Shown: positions 24,765-36,942 of the stretch, piece by piece
Position numbering within the stretch: position 1 is the first letter of the stretch
How the letters are laid out: each line of letters begins with the position of its first letter
Assembly (NCBI GenBank): GCA_026018925.1
Contig: JAKSZU010000004.1
Location: 40,567,233-40,631,232, forward strand
Source: Tupaia tana
Taxonomy: Eukaryota; Chordata; Mammalia; Scandentia; Tupaiidae
Direction of reading: 5' to 3'
Length of the DNA: 64,000 nt
Program-made: the position numbers and the translations under genes
The notes under the pieces: generated by a model
Told to the model about the DNA's origin: nothing
The model's input: the letters and a program-made list of their open reading frames with translations, nothing else
Database searches by the model: none

Positions 24765-25129
24765 ATGTAGGGTGTCAGATTGAAAAGAGTCTTTCATGTT
24801 GAATGTCCCCAAAAGGCCCTTTCCTATCACCACTGCTTCTTGTAGACTAGCAGGGAGCATTGGAGTTCTGTGGTCCAATATTAGAATGACCCACTTGGAA
24901 ATGCAGTGATTGAATGGTCAGTCAGCCGGCTGCATTTCATGTGTGTTCACTTGGAGGCTGAAGAGCATTCTCACTGCGTGCTGTTCAACCAAAGCCACGA
25001 GAACACGATGTGCATGAGGTTGGACCACACGTATCCACATACCACAAACATCTATTAATTCTTCCAAGGGAAGTTCAAACTCTGAACCTAAAAACTGGTT
25101 TTATTTTGTTTTTTTTGCACACTGTATGG

Positions 25130-25600
25130 TACAATGTTTTAAACATACTGAAATCCCTGCCTTTCCCGGAGCACTCTGTGACTTTGTATCTCAGCTTTTG
25201 CTCACACCTGTCCCTCAACTAGAATGCTTTCCTTTCCCTATTCCCTTTTTCAGTCCCCAAAATCATATGCAACCTTCAGCGTCCATCTTGAACAACAATG
25301 CAATCACGAAACCTTCCCTAATCTTCAAGGGAAGAAATTTCTCTTCTCAGTGCCATTGTATTAATTTTTGTCTATTTTGCAGCATCTTTCGCATTCTGCC
25401 TGAAATTACAGCTATTTGGTATTTGTTTTCTTTCCTATTGACTGTGAGCTCCTTGAGGGAGAGGATCAGATAATACTTAACAGAGGACTGTAAGGCAGAA
25501 GAGCTTCAGGCGGTCACATGTCTCTTGATTGCCACATATATCTTTAATGCCCGTCACAGTCTCAGAATCATGGTAGGTGCTCAATAAATATCGCGCAGTG
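25130..25600 (+). mobile_element. L2 3' region fragment
   Basis: The stretch 'gactgtgagctccttgaggg' at about 25440 and 'gtaggtgctcaataaatatc' at about 25573 are LINE-2 3' motifs in sense order. The upstream 'ctcacacctgtccctcaact' part also fits. No coding capacity remains. Confidence 0.65.
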
Positions 25601-25997
25601 ATTAAAAAGATGAAGGCCTGGTACATCAATGCATTTAGCAGTACTGTATTAAATCAAGCAGGAAGTTGAATCTATTTGCCGAACCTTAAACCATGAACAC
25701 TTTACATTCTCAGTTCATTCACCATTCCCAATTTAAAAAAAAAAAAAAACTCCCTTTTAACAGAATCCACCCCCCTCTTCCCCTCGACATTTCTTCTAAG
25801 ACATTTTAGGCCTCTCGTGAACTGTTTTAGCTGTTGTTTATCTTTCCTTTTATGTATTTGAAGGACCTTCACTATCCAAAAAGTTTAAGGAGTGGTTTTC
25901 ATCCATTTAATTGGAGTACCTCATATCTATTCTTTCAGGTTTACTTCCCTTCTGGGAAGAAGTCCAGTAGAAAGTTGTCATATATATCACAGAGAAA

Positions 25998-26090
25998 GCC
26001 AGGTGCCATAACATGGTGGGAGATTGAGTCTCAAGGGTCACAAGTTTGAGGCCAGCCTGGGCAACATATGAGCCTCTGTCTCTTAAAAGG
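25998..26090 (+). mobile_element. 7SL-derived (FLAM/Alu-like) monomer fragment
   Basis: GCCAGGTGCC begins the copy, an internal part is missing, and GTTTGAGGCCAGCCTGGGCA followed by ACATATGAGCCTCTGTCTCT matches the 3' half of an Alu-type monomer. No tRNA-like head precedes it. An A-rich tail with GAAA units follows. Confidence 0.7.
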
Positions 26091-26759
26091 AAATGAAAGA
26101 AAAAGAAACTAAAGAAAAGAAAAGAATGGGGAAAATATTTCAGAGAAATGCATGCATGAGGTTAACTCAAAGAGCTGTGGTTCTGTCACCTTAGAGGTAA
26201 TCCAACCCACTTCCCTTGTTTTATCAGAGGCCCCTAATGTCCAAAGAGGTAAAATGACTCTGTACTCAGGAGACTACAGCACACAGTCGAGTCTGTTTCA
26301 GACTCTTCCCCCTCCCTGCCCCACCCCCAGATTCTTGCCTAAGCTGTTTTTGCAATTTGGAGGTGAGGGAAAGAGGAGAGGGTATCCTGAGAGAAATGGG
26401 GCTGGAGGTATGGGAAGGAGTCCCCCTCACCATATTAGCTCTGAAATTGAATTAAACTGCTGTCTCCTGCTGCCTGTTCTCGAATAAAGACTAGTCTGAC
26501 CATAGTCCTTCAGCCACAGTTTACCATGCCAGTGTTGACACACTCCCTTTTGGCATCATTTCATAAATTGATCCTACCCCATAAACCCCTAAGATAAAAA
26601 TGTTACACAGTCCAGCCACAGTTCTCAGGCCACTGCGAATGCAGTGATTGATACAAGAAACTATTTAAATAGATCACAGAAAATCAGGCTCGCTTGATAA
26701 ACTCTTACTCTCCCCTCCCAAACTTCTGAGGTTAGAATCGGGCCTATTGCTCTCAAAGT

Positions 26760-26945
26760 AGAAAGGGTCCCTCCAGTGGTAGTGCAAACTATTCCCTGTG
26801 CCTAGGAGACAAACTTGGGGGCCCAGGTTCGAGTCAAAGCCCATCCTGAAACGCTGGGTGTGGTGGCATGCGACTGTGGTCCCAACTGTTCAGGAGGCTG
26901 TGGCAAGAACTGTGACATAATGAGACCACACACACACACCACGTA
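26760..26945 (+). mobile_element. tRNA-7SL chimeric SINE, second copy
   Basis: A tRNA-like head with a good B box (CCAGGTTCGAGTC) is followed by GCTGGGTGTGGTGGCATGCG and CCAACTGTTCAGGAGGCTG, which correspond to the start of an Alu/7SL monomer. The tail is a short (AC)n run. The order of modules equals that of 7541-7822 but the copy is shorter. Confidence 0.65.
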
Positions 26946-28004
26946 GAAAGAGAGCATGTATTTAGGACTGTCATGAACACTGGTGTTGCTAGATCCTCTC
27001 TTTGGAGGAATAAGAAATGGATTCCAGCTCTTTACAGATAAATGAGCCCCAGGTAAGTAAGCTCCTAACCACAGACACGATTTTACTTCGTGGGACCTTA
27101 ATTTCCTTGCAAGTTCAACATGTCTGTCTTACCTTTACTCAGAAACATTTCCCATATTTTTCTATTCAGGTTTTATAACGAACTGACTCCAGAATTGACT
27201 AGAACATTCCCAACCATGAAATCCTTTTATCATCTACTATTGTTGCTTATCTTGCTAAAGCTAACGAGCCCCTTCTCTCTGTCATTTCTTTGTATAAGGA
27301 GACTTGGCTAACTCACATTTTTCCCTAATTATGTCTTCTTCTTATGACATTTTTTACTGAGGAAGACTTAGGAGTCATTAGTCTACCTTCAAGGAAACTC
27401 TCATCACCGTTCTCTTAACATTGTGTGACTCAAACTCCCCTGAGGTCTAGTGCTTCATCTTAGTGTCGAGTGTCTGTATGTTTACAGCAGGACAAGAATG
27501 CCAGTGTCTGAACAAAAACAGAGTGGAAAAATGAAATGAAAAAGAGAAGTAATTGACAGAGAGACATTATCTTAGGACAGTAAGTAAGAGAGAGTATTTC
27601 AGAATAGTAACGGTATTTAAGTGATTTTTGTAAGTATTTTAGAGTAGTAAGAGCAGTCTAGGACTGAGTGGGGAGAAATTAATAAGTTAAGGGAGCAAGA
27701 ATGAGAAAAAGGAAAAGGAGAGAGATAAAGGGCTGAAAAAGAGGGAAAGAGAGAAACTGGATGTGAAAAAACAGAGGCAGTCTTGGCTCTGGTGACCACA
27801 CGCCTTGTCCACACCGCCCTGGGACTCCCTTCCTCTCCTCTCCTTTCTCTTGGCCCTAACAATGATCCTTCAGCATTTCTTGGTTTCTGGCCTTCCCCCT
27901 GCTCGTCCAGATGTCAAAAGAACTCAAAATGAAAAATAAGATTCATGTTAGGAATAGGTTTATTTTCATTGCTCTTCATTTCTAAAAACTATTTTTGTCA
28001 TAGG

Positions 28005-28447
28005 TATGTATTTATCCTTTTATTGAATTATTAGGGATTAAAACAATTTATCTTTTTCTGGCTGTACATTTCATTTAATTGACAAGTGTTGCTGAGCAAG
28101 GGATTATGTTCAAAGCTCTATTATGAGAACAGTGGAAGCTACGGGTGTAAGTCAGTCATTGTCCCTTTCCTCAAGAAGCAGAGTCTGGTGGGGAGACAGA
28201 CACATAAAAAGGTTAATAAATGCTACTGTCTAGTTATACACCATGATAGGGAAAAAGAAAGAAAAATGGGTTGTCACTTCCTCTCACAGTTTAATGAAAT
28301 GGCAAATGCTTCCTTTCAGCTTTATTGTTTTCATAGTATGGATAAGGATTTTTTTATTATTATTATTTTAGGAAGGCAGACTCCCATTTCTCATATATAT
28401 TCTTTTCCTAAAAGGACAAGTCTCAGATGACAGTGGAGGCATAAATC
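28005..28447 (+). repeat. Direct duplication, copy 1 (0.44 kb)
   Basis: The sequence is collinear with 31930-32378 at roughly 90% identity by eye, for example the shared 'agctctattatgagaacagt' and 'ggaagctacggg'. Part of it looks L2-derived (antisense 'agtctggtggggagacagac'). Confidence 0.85.
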
Positions 28448-28650
28448 ACTCAATGATGTCCACTTAAAAATTACACGTACACTTTCCTGAAGTAAAGACT
28501 AAATAAAACAATATTGCTATAGGTAAAAGTTCTTAAAGAAATGAGGGAAAATCATATTTTATCATAAAACAGAAAAGGACCTTGAGAGGACTGGGTTCAT
28601 CTGTCTACCTTCAAGGAAGAATTAATGCTATTTTTAAATTCCTCCAGAGA

Positions 28651-28912
28651 GGGACCAGCAGGTGGCGTAATGGCTACATCATTGGACTCCCATGTAGTCG
28701 ACTGCGGTTTGAGTCCCAAACTCAGTGGCTTAAACTCACACCTGGTGCATGTGCGTGTGTGCCCAGGATCCTGAGAGGAGAATGGAGGAGAAGGGATTGC
28801 GGCATGGCCACCCTCCCTGGGGGGGGTGGGGGGGGGGCTGGTTTCTCACTTTCTGTCTGTCTTTCTGGCGAATGCACGTGCCCTATAGCAAAAACTTCTC
28901 AAAAAAAAAAAA
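28651..28912 (+). mobile_element. CYN-like SINE, long form, with G-run expansion
   Basis: The head GGGACCAGCAGGTGGCGTAA is followed by the long body, in which the usual CTGGGGGGTGA block has grown into a G-rich run at about 28820-28838. The 15-bp duplications at 28636-28650 and 28913-28927 differ at one base. Confidence 0.9.
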
Positions 28913-29009
28913 AAATTCTTCCAGAGAGAGGGCTACCACTTCCCTCTGGAACTCACCTTGATAAAACAACCAATTTTGCATTACATCCCAATAAAAACAT
29001 TCATTTTAA

Positions 29010-29110
29010 AGTACTGGGTTCAATTCTGACGTGTACTATTCTCATGTACAGCGGGACACCACTTTGAAGGAACATGTGCCTGTAGTTCAGAAGAGCAACC
29101 ACTAGATGGA
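29010..29110 (+). mobile_element. Possible fragment of the tRNA-7SL chimeric SINE
   Basis: A B-box-like GGGTTCAATTCTGA is followed 55 bp later by ACATGTGCCTGTAGTTCAG, resembling the junction of the two modules. It is short and diverged. Confidence 0.3.
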
Positions 29111-30610
29111 ACCCTTATATCTATAATGAATTTTGTATCTGAGCCTTGGCAATTCTGTAGCTTGGTTGACCACACACCCTGCCAAATCAACATTTTTTTC
29201 TGTTGATGTGTTAATACCCTTTTCCATTCATTCTTTCTTATCCAAGTTTTTATTTGATTCAAAAAATGTTGTAAACCTCTCAGGTTGTATCAACCACCCA
29301 GAACTCAATAAGAGAGACAAGTGATTTTGGTTTTTTGCTAAGTCTCTGGCGAGCGTGTGCTTTAAAGTTTTCAGTAAAAATTCCAAAATGTGAATGGTGG
29401 GAACTAAGATCGCCTGCATAGCCTTCTTTATCTAACCCGAACACTAGTCCATTCTGAAGGTGTGTTCATCTGTATAACTGTTTCCAGCTGGCATCTGGCA
29501 GTAACTAGGCCTCTGTCTAGTAACTATAAACTCTTTTCATTTTATCCATGTGTAAGCAGTATAATGTCATAACCAGGTTTCACGTTATGATGAAGTGAAT
29601 AAGGAAGGTATTCTAAAATGTATCTCGTTAGGTGCTCACGAGATTCCAGAGTAGTCTACAGTCTCCCACAGCCTCTCTTCTTTCAGACGGAATGTCTGGG
29701 CACTGAAGGCACAGAGCCCCTGGCAGCCCTAGTGACAAGTGTCCTCAAGCTATTTTGGTTCTTAGTTATTTGGAAGTTCAGGGCCTCTGATTGCTGGATC
29801 ACTGCTAAAAACACCAAATGTTTCTGTTTACTTCTTCTGAGCTAATTATATCCTCACCTTCACAGCTCAGCCAGCACCCTTACCTCAGCTTCTTGTCTGA
29901 TTCCGGCGAAGTCCTACTTATTTGTAGACTCGTGGTATTTCTCTGCCAACCAGTGATACTTTTTTCTCCTAATCCAGGGCAAAAGTAGAGGGAAAACAAA
30001 GTGTTCTTTCCTGAAATTTATGTAAAACGATTTCAAACCTCTGATGTTTTCCTCCAAAGGAAAGTTTCCTTCTAACCACGGGCTCACCAGCTCCAGGTAG
30101 CGTGCTTTTTCTTTGCAAACTCAGTTCCACCTTCTCTGGGGATTGCTGCTTTATTCCTTTCTGGTGACCTCAAACCTGCCGAGAGTGCACCATCCAGGGT
30201 TTGCTTAGCAAGTGCGATTCCTCTCTTTTCAAGGAAGTTAACTCTCTCCTGAGCAAATAGAAGTTTTATGCCACATTGTGAAGCAAACACAGCACGCGGC
30301 CACCATTGTTTTATTCTTTTGGAACCTCATGTGACCTAATTTGCTTTGTGTTTATTTCACCTTTTTTTCATCCCTTCTCAGAGTTCTAAACAGGTTTCAG
30401 GATAGGTCTAGTTGTGCAATCCGGAGCTAAATATGAGAAGGAAAATTAGGAAGAATTTGAGGATGAGAAAATGAATTAAAAGATTTTATTTATGTATTGC
30501 GATGGTGTTTTATGTTTGTCTTTTTCTTTTGTTAATGTTGGTACTGCACTACCTCTAGATTTTTAGGGTCAACTGGTACCTAAAGTATTTTTTTTTTCTT
30601 TGTCATATAC

Positions 30611-30830
30611 GGATAATCTTTTTTTTTTTTTTTTTTTATTCCTGGCACCACTCTCTAGGTTGGGCACTTGCTAGCCAGCAGCCAGTGTGGTCCCCCTGTG
30701 CTGAGATACTGTTCACGCAGCACACGGGCATATTACCCGTCTGTCCCCCGGAACACGGGACAAACGTTATCGCTTTCTACCTGTGCCAATACATAAAGAG
30801 GATGGGAAGCTCTGCTTTTCAGTGTAACAA
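30611..30830 (-). other. GC-richer insert behind a poly-T tract
   Basis: On the minus strand a GC-richer stretch of about 200 bp ends in AGTGGTGCCAGGAATAAA followed directly by about 20 A. It contains an AATAAA and looks like the 3' end of a retroposed transcript. I do not recognise the source, and no reading frame is preserved. Confidence 0.3.
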
Positions 30831-31298
30831 ATGACGACTGAGGTTGGGTTGGAGGGTGGAGCCCCTCGGTAGCTATGGGAAGAGAAGAAACCAGCTTTTA
30901 CTTAAAACACACTGGGTTCGTTGCACTCTTCCCCTCCTCAGGAGGCTGATGGTTCAGGTGTGTCACTCCCTGAGAAATAAGTGAGTGGCCACCCTACTCA
31001 GGATTTCATTTGATGTTCCTTAGGACAGAACTTACCTGAAAAAGAAAAGGTTGTTAAGCAGTAGGCAAGTTCCATTCTCCAAATTTGATTTTGCCTCTGT
31101 GTTATCATTATGCAAGCACTTGTCTTTACCAGCTCTCCTATTTTTTTTTATTTCTGAAACATTTTTTTTAAATTAATTTACATTCATTCCTTAAGCATCG
31201 TCACAGCATACAAAATGTGATTTCCCATCCAGAATATACTGCATAGTGGCTTAATCATGCATGCTATCGTCAATAATTTTCCATTTCTAGTTACATAA

Positions 31299-31301
<3 letters not shown>

Positions 31302-31349
<48 letters not shown>
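31302..31349. repeat. (TA)n microsatellite
   Basis: A pure TA dinucleotide run of about 24 units. Confidence 0.95.
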
Positions 31350-31354
<5 letters not shown>

Positions 31355-31929
31355 TTTTTCCTGTTTGTTTTCAATCAGCCATCTTTGATAGCCCCAGTCT
31401 TTGGACACAGTTCTTGAGCCCTACCTGTGAGATCCTTCACCTTGGCAGTAAGGAGTCTGCACTTGGTAACACAGTCTTGTTACAATTAAAACGGTTTCTC
31501 TAGCCAGCGGTCACTGATATGTTCTTCACAAAATGATGAATGTTACTAACGAACTACAGATTTCTGTTTGTGGCCATTTTGTGGACAAATTTGAACCTGG
31601 AAATCAGAATCTCTAACTGCCCATCATCTGTGTATCTTGATCTATCTTCGTACCTTTCTCGGTCTCAGGCACTATTGCTTTCATATTTCCACGTATTTCC
31701 CCCCAAATGATGATTACTGTCCCTGTGATCCAGATCATTGTAAACTACTCAAAGGTAGTGGACTAGGTATTTTCCTTCTTTGTTTTTAATCTTTCCATAA
31801 ATATATACGTACATTCTGAGTGTCCATTCAGGCTCATAAGCTTGAATAGATCTAACTTAAAGAAGTATTTAAGTAGCTCTCTTCTAAGTCTTCCTCTAGA
31901 CCATCCTAAGGTTTGTCCTCTAGTTAATC

Positions 31930-32378
31930 TATGTATTTATCCTTTTCTTGAATTATTAGGGATTAAAACAATTATTCTTTTTCTTACTGTACATTTCATT
32001 TCATTGACAATTGTTAATGAGCAAAGGATTATGTTCGAAGCTCTATTATGAGAACAGTGGAAGCTACGGGTATAAATAAGTCATTGTCCCTTTCCTCAAG
32101 AAACAGAGTCTGGTGGGGAGACAGACACAAAAAGTCTAATAAATGCTACTGTCTAGGTATACACCATGATAGGGAAAAAAAAAGAAAAATGGATCATCAC
32201 TTCCTCTCACAGTTTAAGGAAATGGCAAATGCTTCCTTTCAGCTTTATTGCTTTCATAATATGGATAAGGATTGTCTTTTTATTCCTTCAAGAAGGCAGA
32301 CTCCCATCCCTCATATATAGATATATATTATTTTTTCCCAAAAGGACATAAGTCTCAGGTGACAGTGGGGGCATAAAC
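31930..32378 (+). repeat. Direct duplication, copy 2 (0.45 kb)
   Basis: This is the partner of 28005-28447, in the same orientation 3.9 kb downstream. It matches from 'tatgtatttatcctttt' to 'ggcataaa'. Small indels include a short TATA insertion near 32320. Confidence 0.85.
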
Positions 32379-33534
32379 AACTACAGAACCGCCCTGAATG
32401 AACTGTGTATCGCAGAGGACAGTCACAGCTAGCTAAACACCAGCTGTCCACCTCACTTCATCCTTCTAAGGGGCTGCTCTTAGGGGCGAAGTCAGAACGC
32501 CCACGGAACCCAGGGTAGCTCCCCTTCCTGGAGAGAAGGCATGGAAGACCCTGCAGGCATCTCATGGTTTGGTAACAAAGTTCCATTGTCCCTCCAGATG
32601 GCATCGATCTGAGAAGAGCCTAGAAGCTAAATTTTAGTGTCCCTTGGACTCTTTACAATAATCGATTTGGTGGACTTGGATTTTCTAAATACTTATTGCA
32701 TACCTACAGTTGGGGATATTTTCTGTTTAAAGTATAGAATTGGATCCGATAGAGCTCAGTAAAAATATGCACTGGAAGAGCACCCCAAAAAAAGTTTTTC
32801 TAGGAAGTGCCTGGAATGGGACAGCCCCAGAACAAGTCTCACGTGCACCATTTACACAGCTGACATGGCCTGGTAACTTCTCTGAGCTCTTGGACTAGAC
32901 AGCTGTCTAACTTGCCCCATTTTTCTGAGGGAAGGATCTCTTCAGAGGTTACAGTATATTGGCAAGAGGAATAGCAGAGATGGCTTTATTTCCAACAAAA
33001 TGCCAGCGTTTTTGTTTGCTCTTTAAGGTTAAAAATCAAGGATTTTTTTTAAACCCAGATTAAGATCATTTTAGAGATAGAACAGCACCTGTATAACAAA
33101 GATAAGTTCAAAAAGTGTGTGTGTTCAGCCAGACCTGGAAAACCACCTGCCCGCTAGTGATGAAGTGGTGGGTTTTACCTAGTAGCTACTTAGCATCATT
33201 GTGTATCAACTTAGAAAATGCGAATATATCAAAAATAGGCAATAAACTATATAGCATGCTTACCTTCGAAAATGTGATTATGCATTGCAATCACTAATCA
33301 CATATTTGGGGCGTACTACTGGAGACACGGGGTGACATGTACTGAAAATAGCCCGTATCTATGGACACTCGGCGGCCAACACGGAAAAGCCATCTGTAAA
33401 GCATAATGTCTATGACCTGGCCATGATCATTCCACTCGCAAGTCAGCTTTCCTAATTTCCAGATATCTTACTCCATTCTGTGGCCAGTAATGGGAATACC
33501 TGAGTCTGTGTAATGTGTGAGAATAGAGTTAGAG

Positions 33535-33835
33535 GTTTATCCATCTGTTTTGGAGGTCCAAGGTCAAGCGACCGCCTCTAGTGAGGCGTCTTGGCGAGGA
33601 GTCTCTCTGTAGGGCTCTGCAGCAGCACAGAGCACCTCATGGCCAGAGCATGCGCAGAGCACGGCTATGTCCGTCTGGGTGTCCTGGTACAATCACGAGG
33701 GCCCCACTCTGATCCTAATTTCCTCCCAAAGGCCCCCCTTCCTCTCAACAGCCAAGTCGGATTAAGTTTTCATCATCTTAATGCCATCACAACCAAATCT
33801 CAACATATGAATTTTTGGGAGATTAGCACCAAATA
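33535..33835 (-). mobile_element. MaLR-type LTR fragment (MLT1-like), antisense
   Basis: Antisense LTR motifs occur in order: 'ggaggtccaaggtcaagcga', 'cctcccaaaggcccccctt' and 'aatctcaacatatgaatttt'. They match the remembered layout of ancient mammalian apparent LTR retrotransposons. It is a non-coding relic. Confidence 0.6.
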
Positions 33836-34037
33836 ATTGTGGTTGAAAGCAATAAATATCCTAGAATTAGGGAAATTGGTTCTTCTGTGAATTATACACT
33901 GAATTATATGATTAAACTAGAGAAGCCTGTGTATAGTTTATGTCTTAACTGAGGTACGTGATATAGCAGAGAGACACTTACACAACTTCATAGAAATTGG
34001 AGGGTGAATCAAATTGTTTAAAAATGTGAAGGGCCTT

Positions 34038-34252
34038 GGGGCCAGCAGGTGACATGGTGGTAAGACGCTGGGCTCCCAAATGGCCAACCATGGTTCAAGC
34101 CAGACCTGGCAGCTTGAAAATCATGCTGGGCATATGAGCCTTTGTGCCCCAAATCCCAGGAGGAGAATAGAGGAGAAGGGAATGTGGCATGGCCAACCCC
34201 CCCCAGGGGGGTGATTTCTCACTTCTCCTTCTTACTCTCTCTCTCTCTCTCC

Positions 34253-34284
<32 letters not shown>

Positions 34285-34346
34285 CTCTTTCCAATGAGCG
34301 CACATGTCCTATGGCAATAAATAAATAAATAATCTTTTAAAAAATT
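34038..34346 (+). mobile_element. CYN-like SINE, long form
   Basis: The head GGGGCCAGCAGGTGACATGG is followed by the body with CCCAGGGGGGTGATTTCTC, a CT/GT-rich tract and GTCCTATGGCAATAAATAAA. The flanks 'gtgaagggcc' and 'ttgaagggtcc' are probable duplications. Confidence 0.85.
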
Positions 34347-36919
34347 GAAGGGTCCCATTTCTCAATACCTTAAGAGATTTGTTGTAATAGTTTTAGCAGT
34401 CTGAGGAATGCACAGATGTGTAAGACTATTAAACACAGTAGTATCAGGTGACCTCTCACCTGGAGGAGCTCGTTTGTCCCAGGTATGATCCACAAGTGGG
34501 AAAATCGGTGCAAGCCACAACCGCTCATCACTCTCTAGATGAATCCTGGCCAGCTTCAGGCATCAGCTGCCTAACTTCAGAGATCACATCAGAAATGGGA
34601 AGCAGCCGCCTCATGTCTGTCGTATATAGAATCCAAAGGCATAGCTGCTTAAAAAACCTTATTATCTGAGGCAAAAAGTGCTTCGTCTAGCTTTTTAGAT
34701 GAGTCCTGCATCTGGTTATTCTAATGCCTCCTGCCAGCAAAAACCAAGCAAGAAATCTAGGATCCTGAAATTCTGTAGTATAAGCAGGACCATAGTTCTC
34801 AGCCCCCTGGTTAGGGTCCTGCAAGTATTATCAGACTTGCCTCCAAACTGCAAGTGATAGGACAGTCAGGGGACGTCCTGGGTTTCAGACTTTCCTCATA
34901 CACTCACGGGACAGAGAAATGAAAGGGAAAACATGTCAAGAACTCATGGCTGGAACTGTCACGGGCTTCCGCAAAGAATGCTAACAAATAGATCAGGAAG
35001 TCGTTAGCAGGAAAGCGAGGATTCTGGTGGGAAACGTGCACCCGGAGTGCTTCACCCTGCACCAGGAGCACGCGGAGCCCTCCCCAGCCCTGTTTGGCTT
35101 TCTGCAGTTTGTTACCTGCAGCCCATCGCAGTCCCAAAGCAGGTGAGCACAGTAAGCTGTTATAATTGTGCTGCTTTATTATTGTCGTTGTTAATCCCTT
35201 AATGTGCCTCGTTTACAAATTAAACTTATCCTAGGTATGGATGTATGGGGGAAAACATAGTATAGATGGGGTTCAGTACCATCTCTGGGTTCAGGTATCC
35301 ACTGGGGATCCCGGAACACATCTGCAGTGCTATGGGGGACACTGTATCTTATTTGGATGATTTACAGTTCGACGTACCCTGAAAACAACTACCCAATAAC
35401 AGCTTGACTCCTACTACCTGGCTCCCTCTTGCAATTGCCTAGGTGGGTGTTTTTTCAGTTTGTTTGTTTTTTCTTTTTGTATGTGTATGTTTGAAGGGAG
35501 AGGAAGGTGCAGGTGAAGGATGTCACTACCACTTAACTCTCCAGGAAGTCAAATCTAGTCTCCTACATCCTGACCCCCCTCTCCTCAGGGCAATGGCGCT
35601 TGAATACAGGCCAAGGCTGATTTCAGGAAACAGCTTTGGGATGGAAAAGGTGCGATCGCCCTGGAGTCTGTGAAAATGCTACACGTGGGTCTCTCTTCTC
35701 AGATAAAGTTGAAAACTCCAGATCTTTGTTAAAGATTTTATTGGAATCCTACAATCTGGTCTGATCAGTTTATTAAGAAGTCCAGAATGAGAGAGGGTAA
35801 ATGGGAGGAATTTGGATCAGGTGAGGGGAAATCAGGAGCTACTTAACGAGTAACTAAATTCTAGGGTAGTTCTAATAGCTGCCTTTTGAGGGGAGAACTG
35901 TAGATTTGCAAATGGCAGCAGTGTGTTTTGTTTTTGAAAGCTGCTTTGAGCAATAATATGCTAGGTGTGCAACAATCTTGTCAGATAGTGAGTGCTGCTT
36001 TGGAAAGGCAAGATCACTGTTACAGGAGACTGCTTTCACTTACCAAGCTAAGCGTGGGCATGCCTTTCCAAAGGGTATATTTGATCATATGGTTAATTTA
36101 ACATTTGAACTGAAGGGCTTCACCGCATCAGGGACAGAACTAGATTTTACACAGGTGCCCCTTGTCCTAACTATAGCCTACTCGACTTCATTCTCCCTGC
36201 AGTCCTCACATTCAGCCTCCCGGGACCCGCTATCGAGTCACTTTGTTCGTTTTCATTGATCTGGCCATGTGAGGAGCATCCTGTTTCTTTAAATCTCAAA
36301 TCTCAAATTGCCATGTAGGAACCACCGCCCTATCAATTTTCTCTGCATTTAATCCTTAGCTTCTTGTCATATTTTCATTTTCCTGCATTGGTTCCCATAG
36401 CAACAAGTCTGTTGGCAGAGGAAGTGTGACTCCAGCTTTAGCCCTCTGCACAATACAATATCCTTGTGATCCTCAGGCAAGCGTCATATAAAAAGGCAGA
36501 AAGAGACCAGAGACCACAGTTCCCACCTGGGCTAATATTTCTAACTCCCGACCCTCCTGCATGCATTTCCCACCATAGTCCCAAACCAGGCTTACTGGCC
36601 CCAGAGAAAACACAGCGTTCAGGGACACTGCTCAGAATCCCCTCAACTGTGCACAAAAGTATTCAAAGCTCCCTCACTCCCCCATTCCAACCACAAATAC
36701 AAGGATTTTTCCTGTCAGCTCGCTGTCAAAAATGCTTAATTAGGGCCAACAACCGCTGGGGGGCAGCATAAAGTAACTTTCACTCTTTTCTATAAAATTT
36801 CCTCCGTGGCATTGGAGAGGTACCCCAGGGAGTAAGTAGGTTCTGACTTGAGTCCTAAATTTTGACAAGACAGTGGGAAATCTGAGATTGTCTCCTATTG
36901 GCATATGGTTGGGTGGCAT

Positions 36920-36942
36920 GGGGGGGGGGGCGGGAGGGGGGT
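36920..36942 (+). other. G-rich tract
   Basis: Runs of 10, 3 and 6 G separated by C and A form a potential G-quadruplex in unique sequence. Confidence 0.6.

Noticed and set aside
28582-29067. 161-codon plus-strand open frame, the longest in the window
   Set aside because: Most of it is the SINE at 28651-28912, read through its G-run expansion and poly-A. It has no family resemblance and no gene context.
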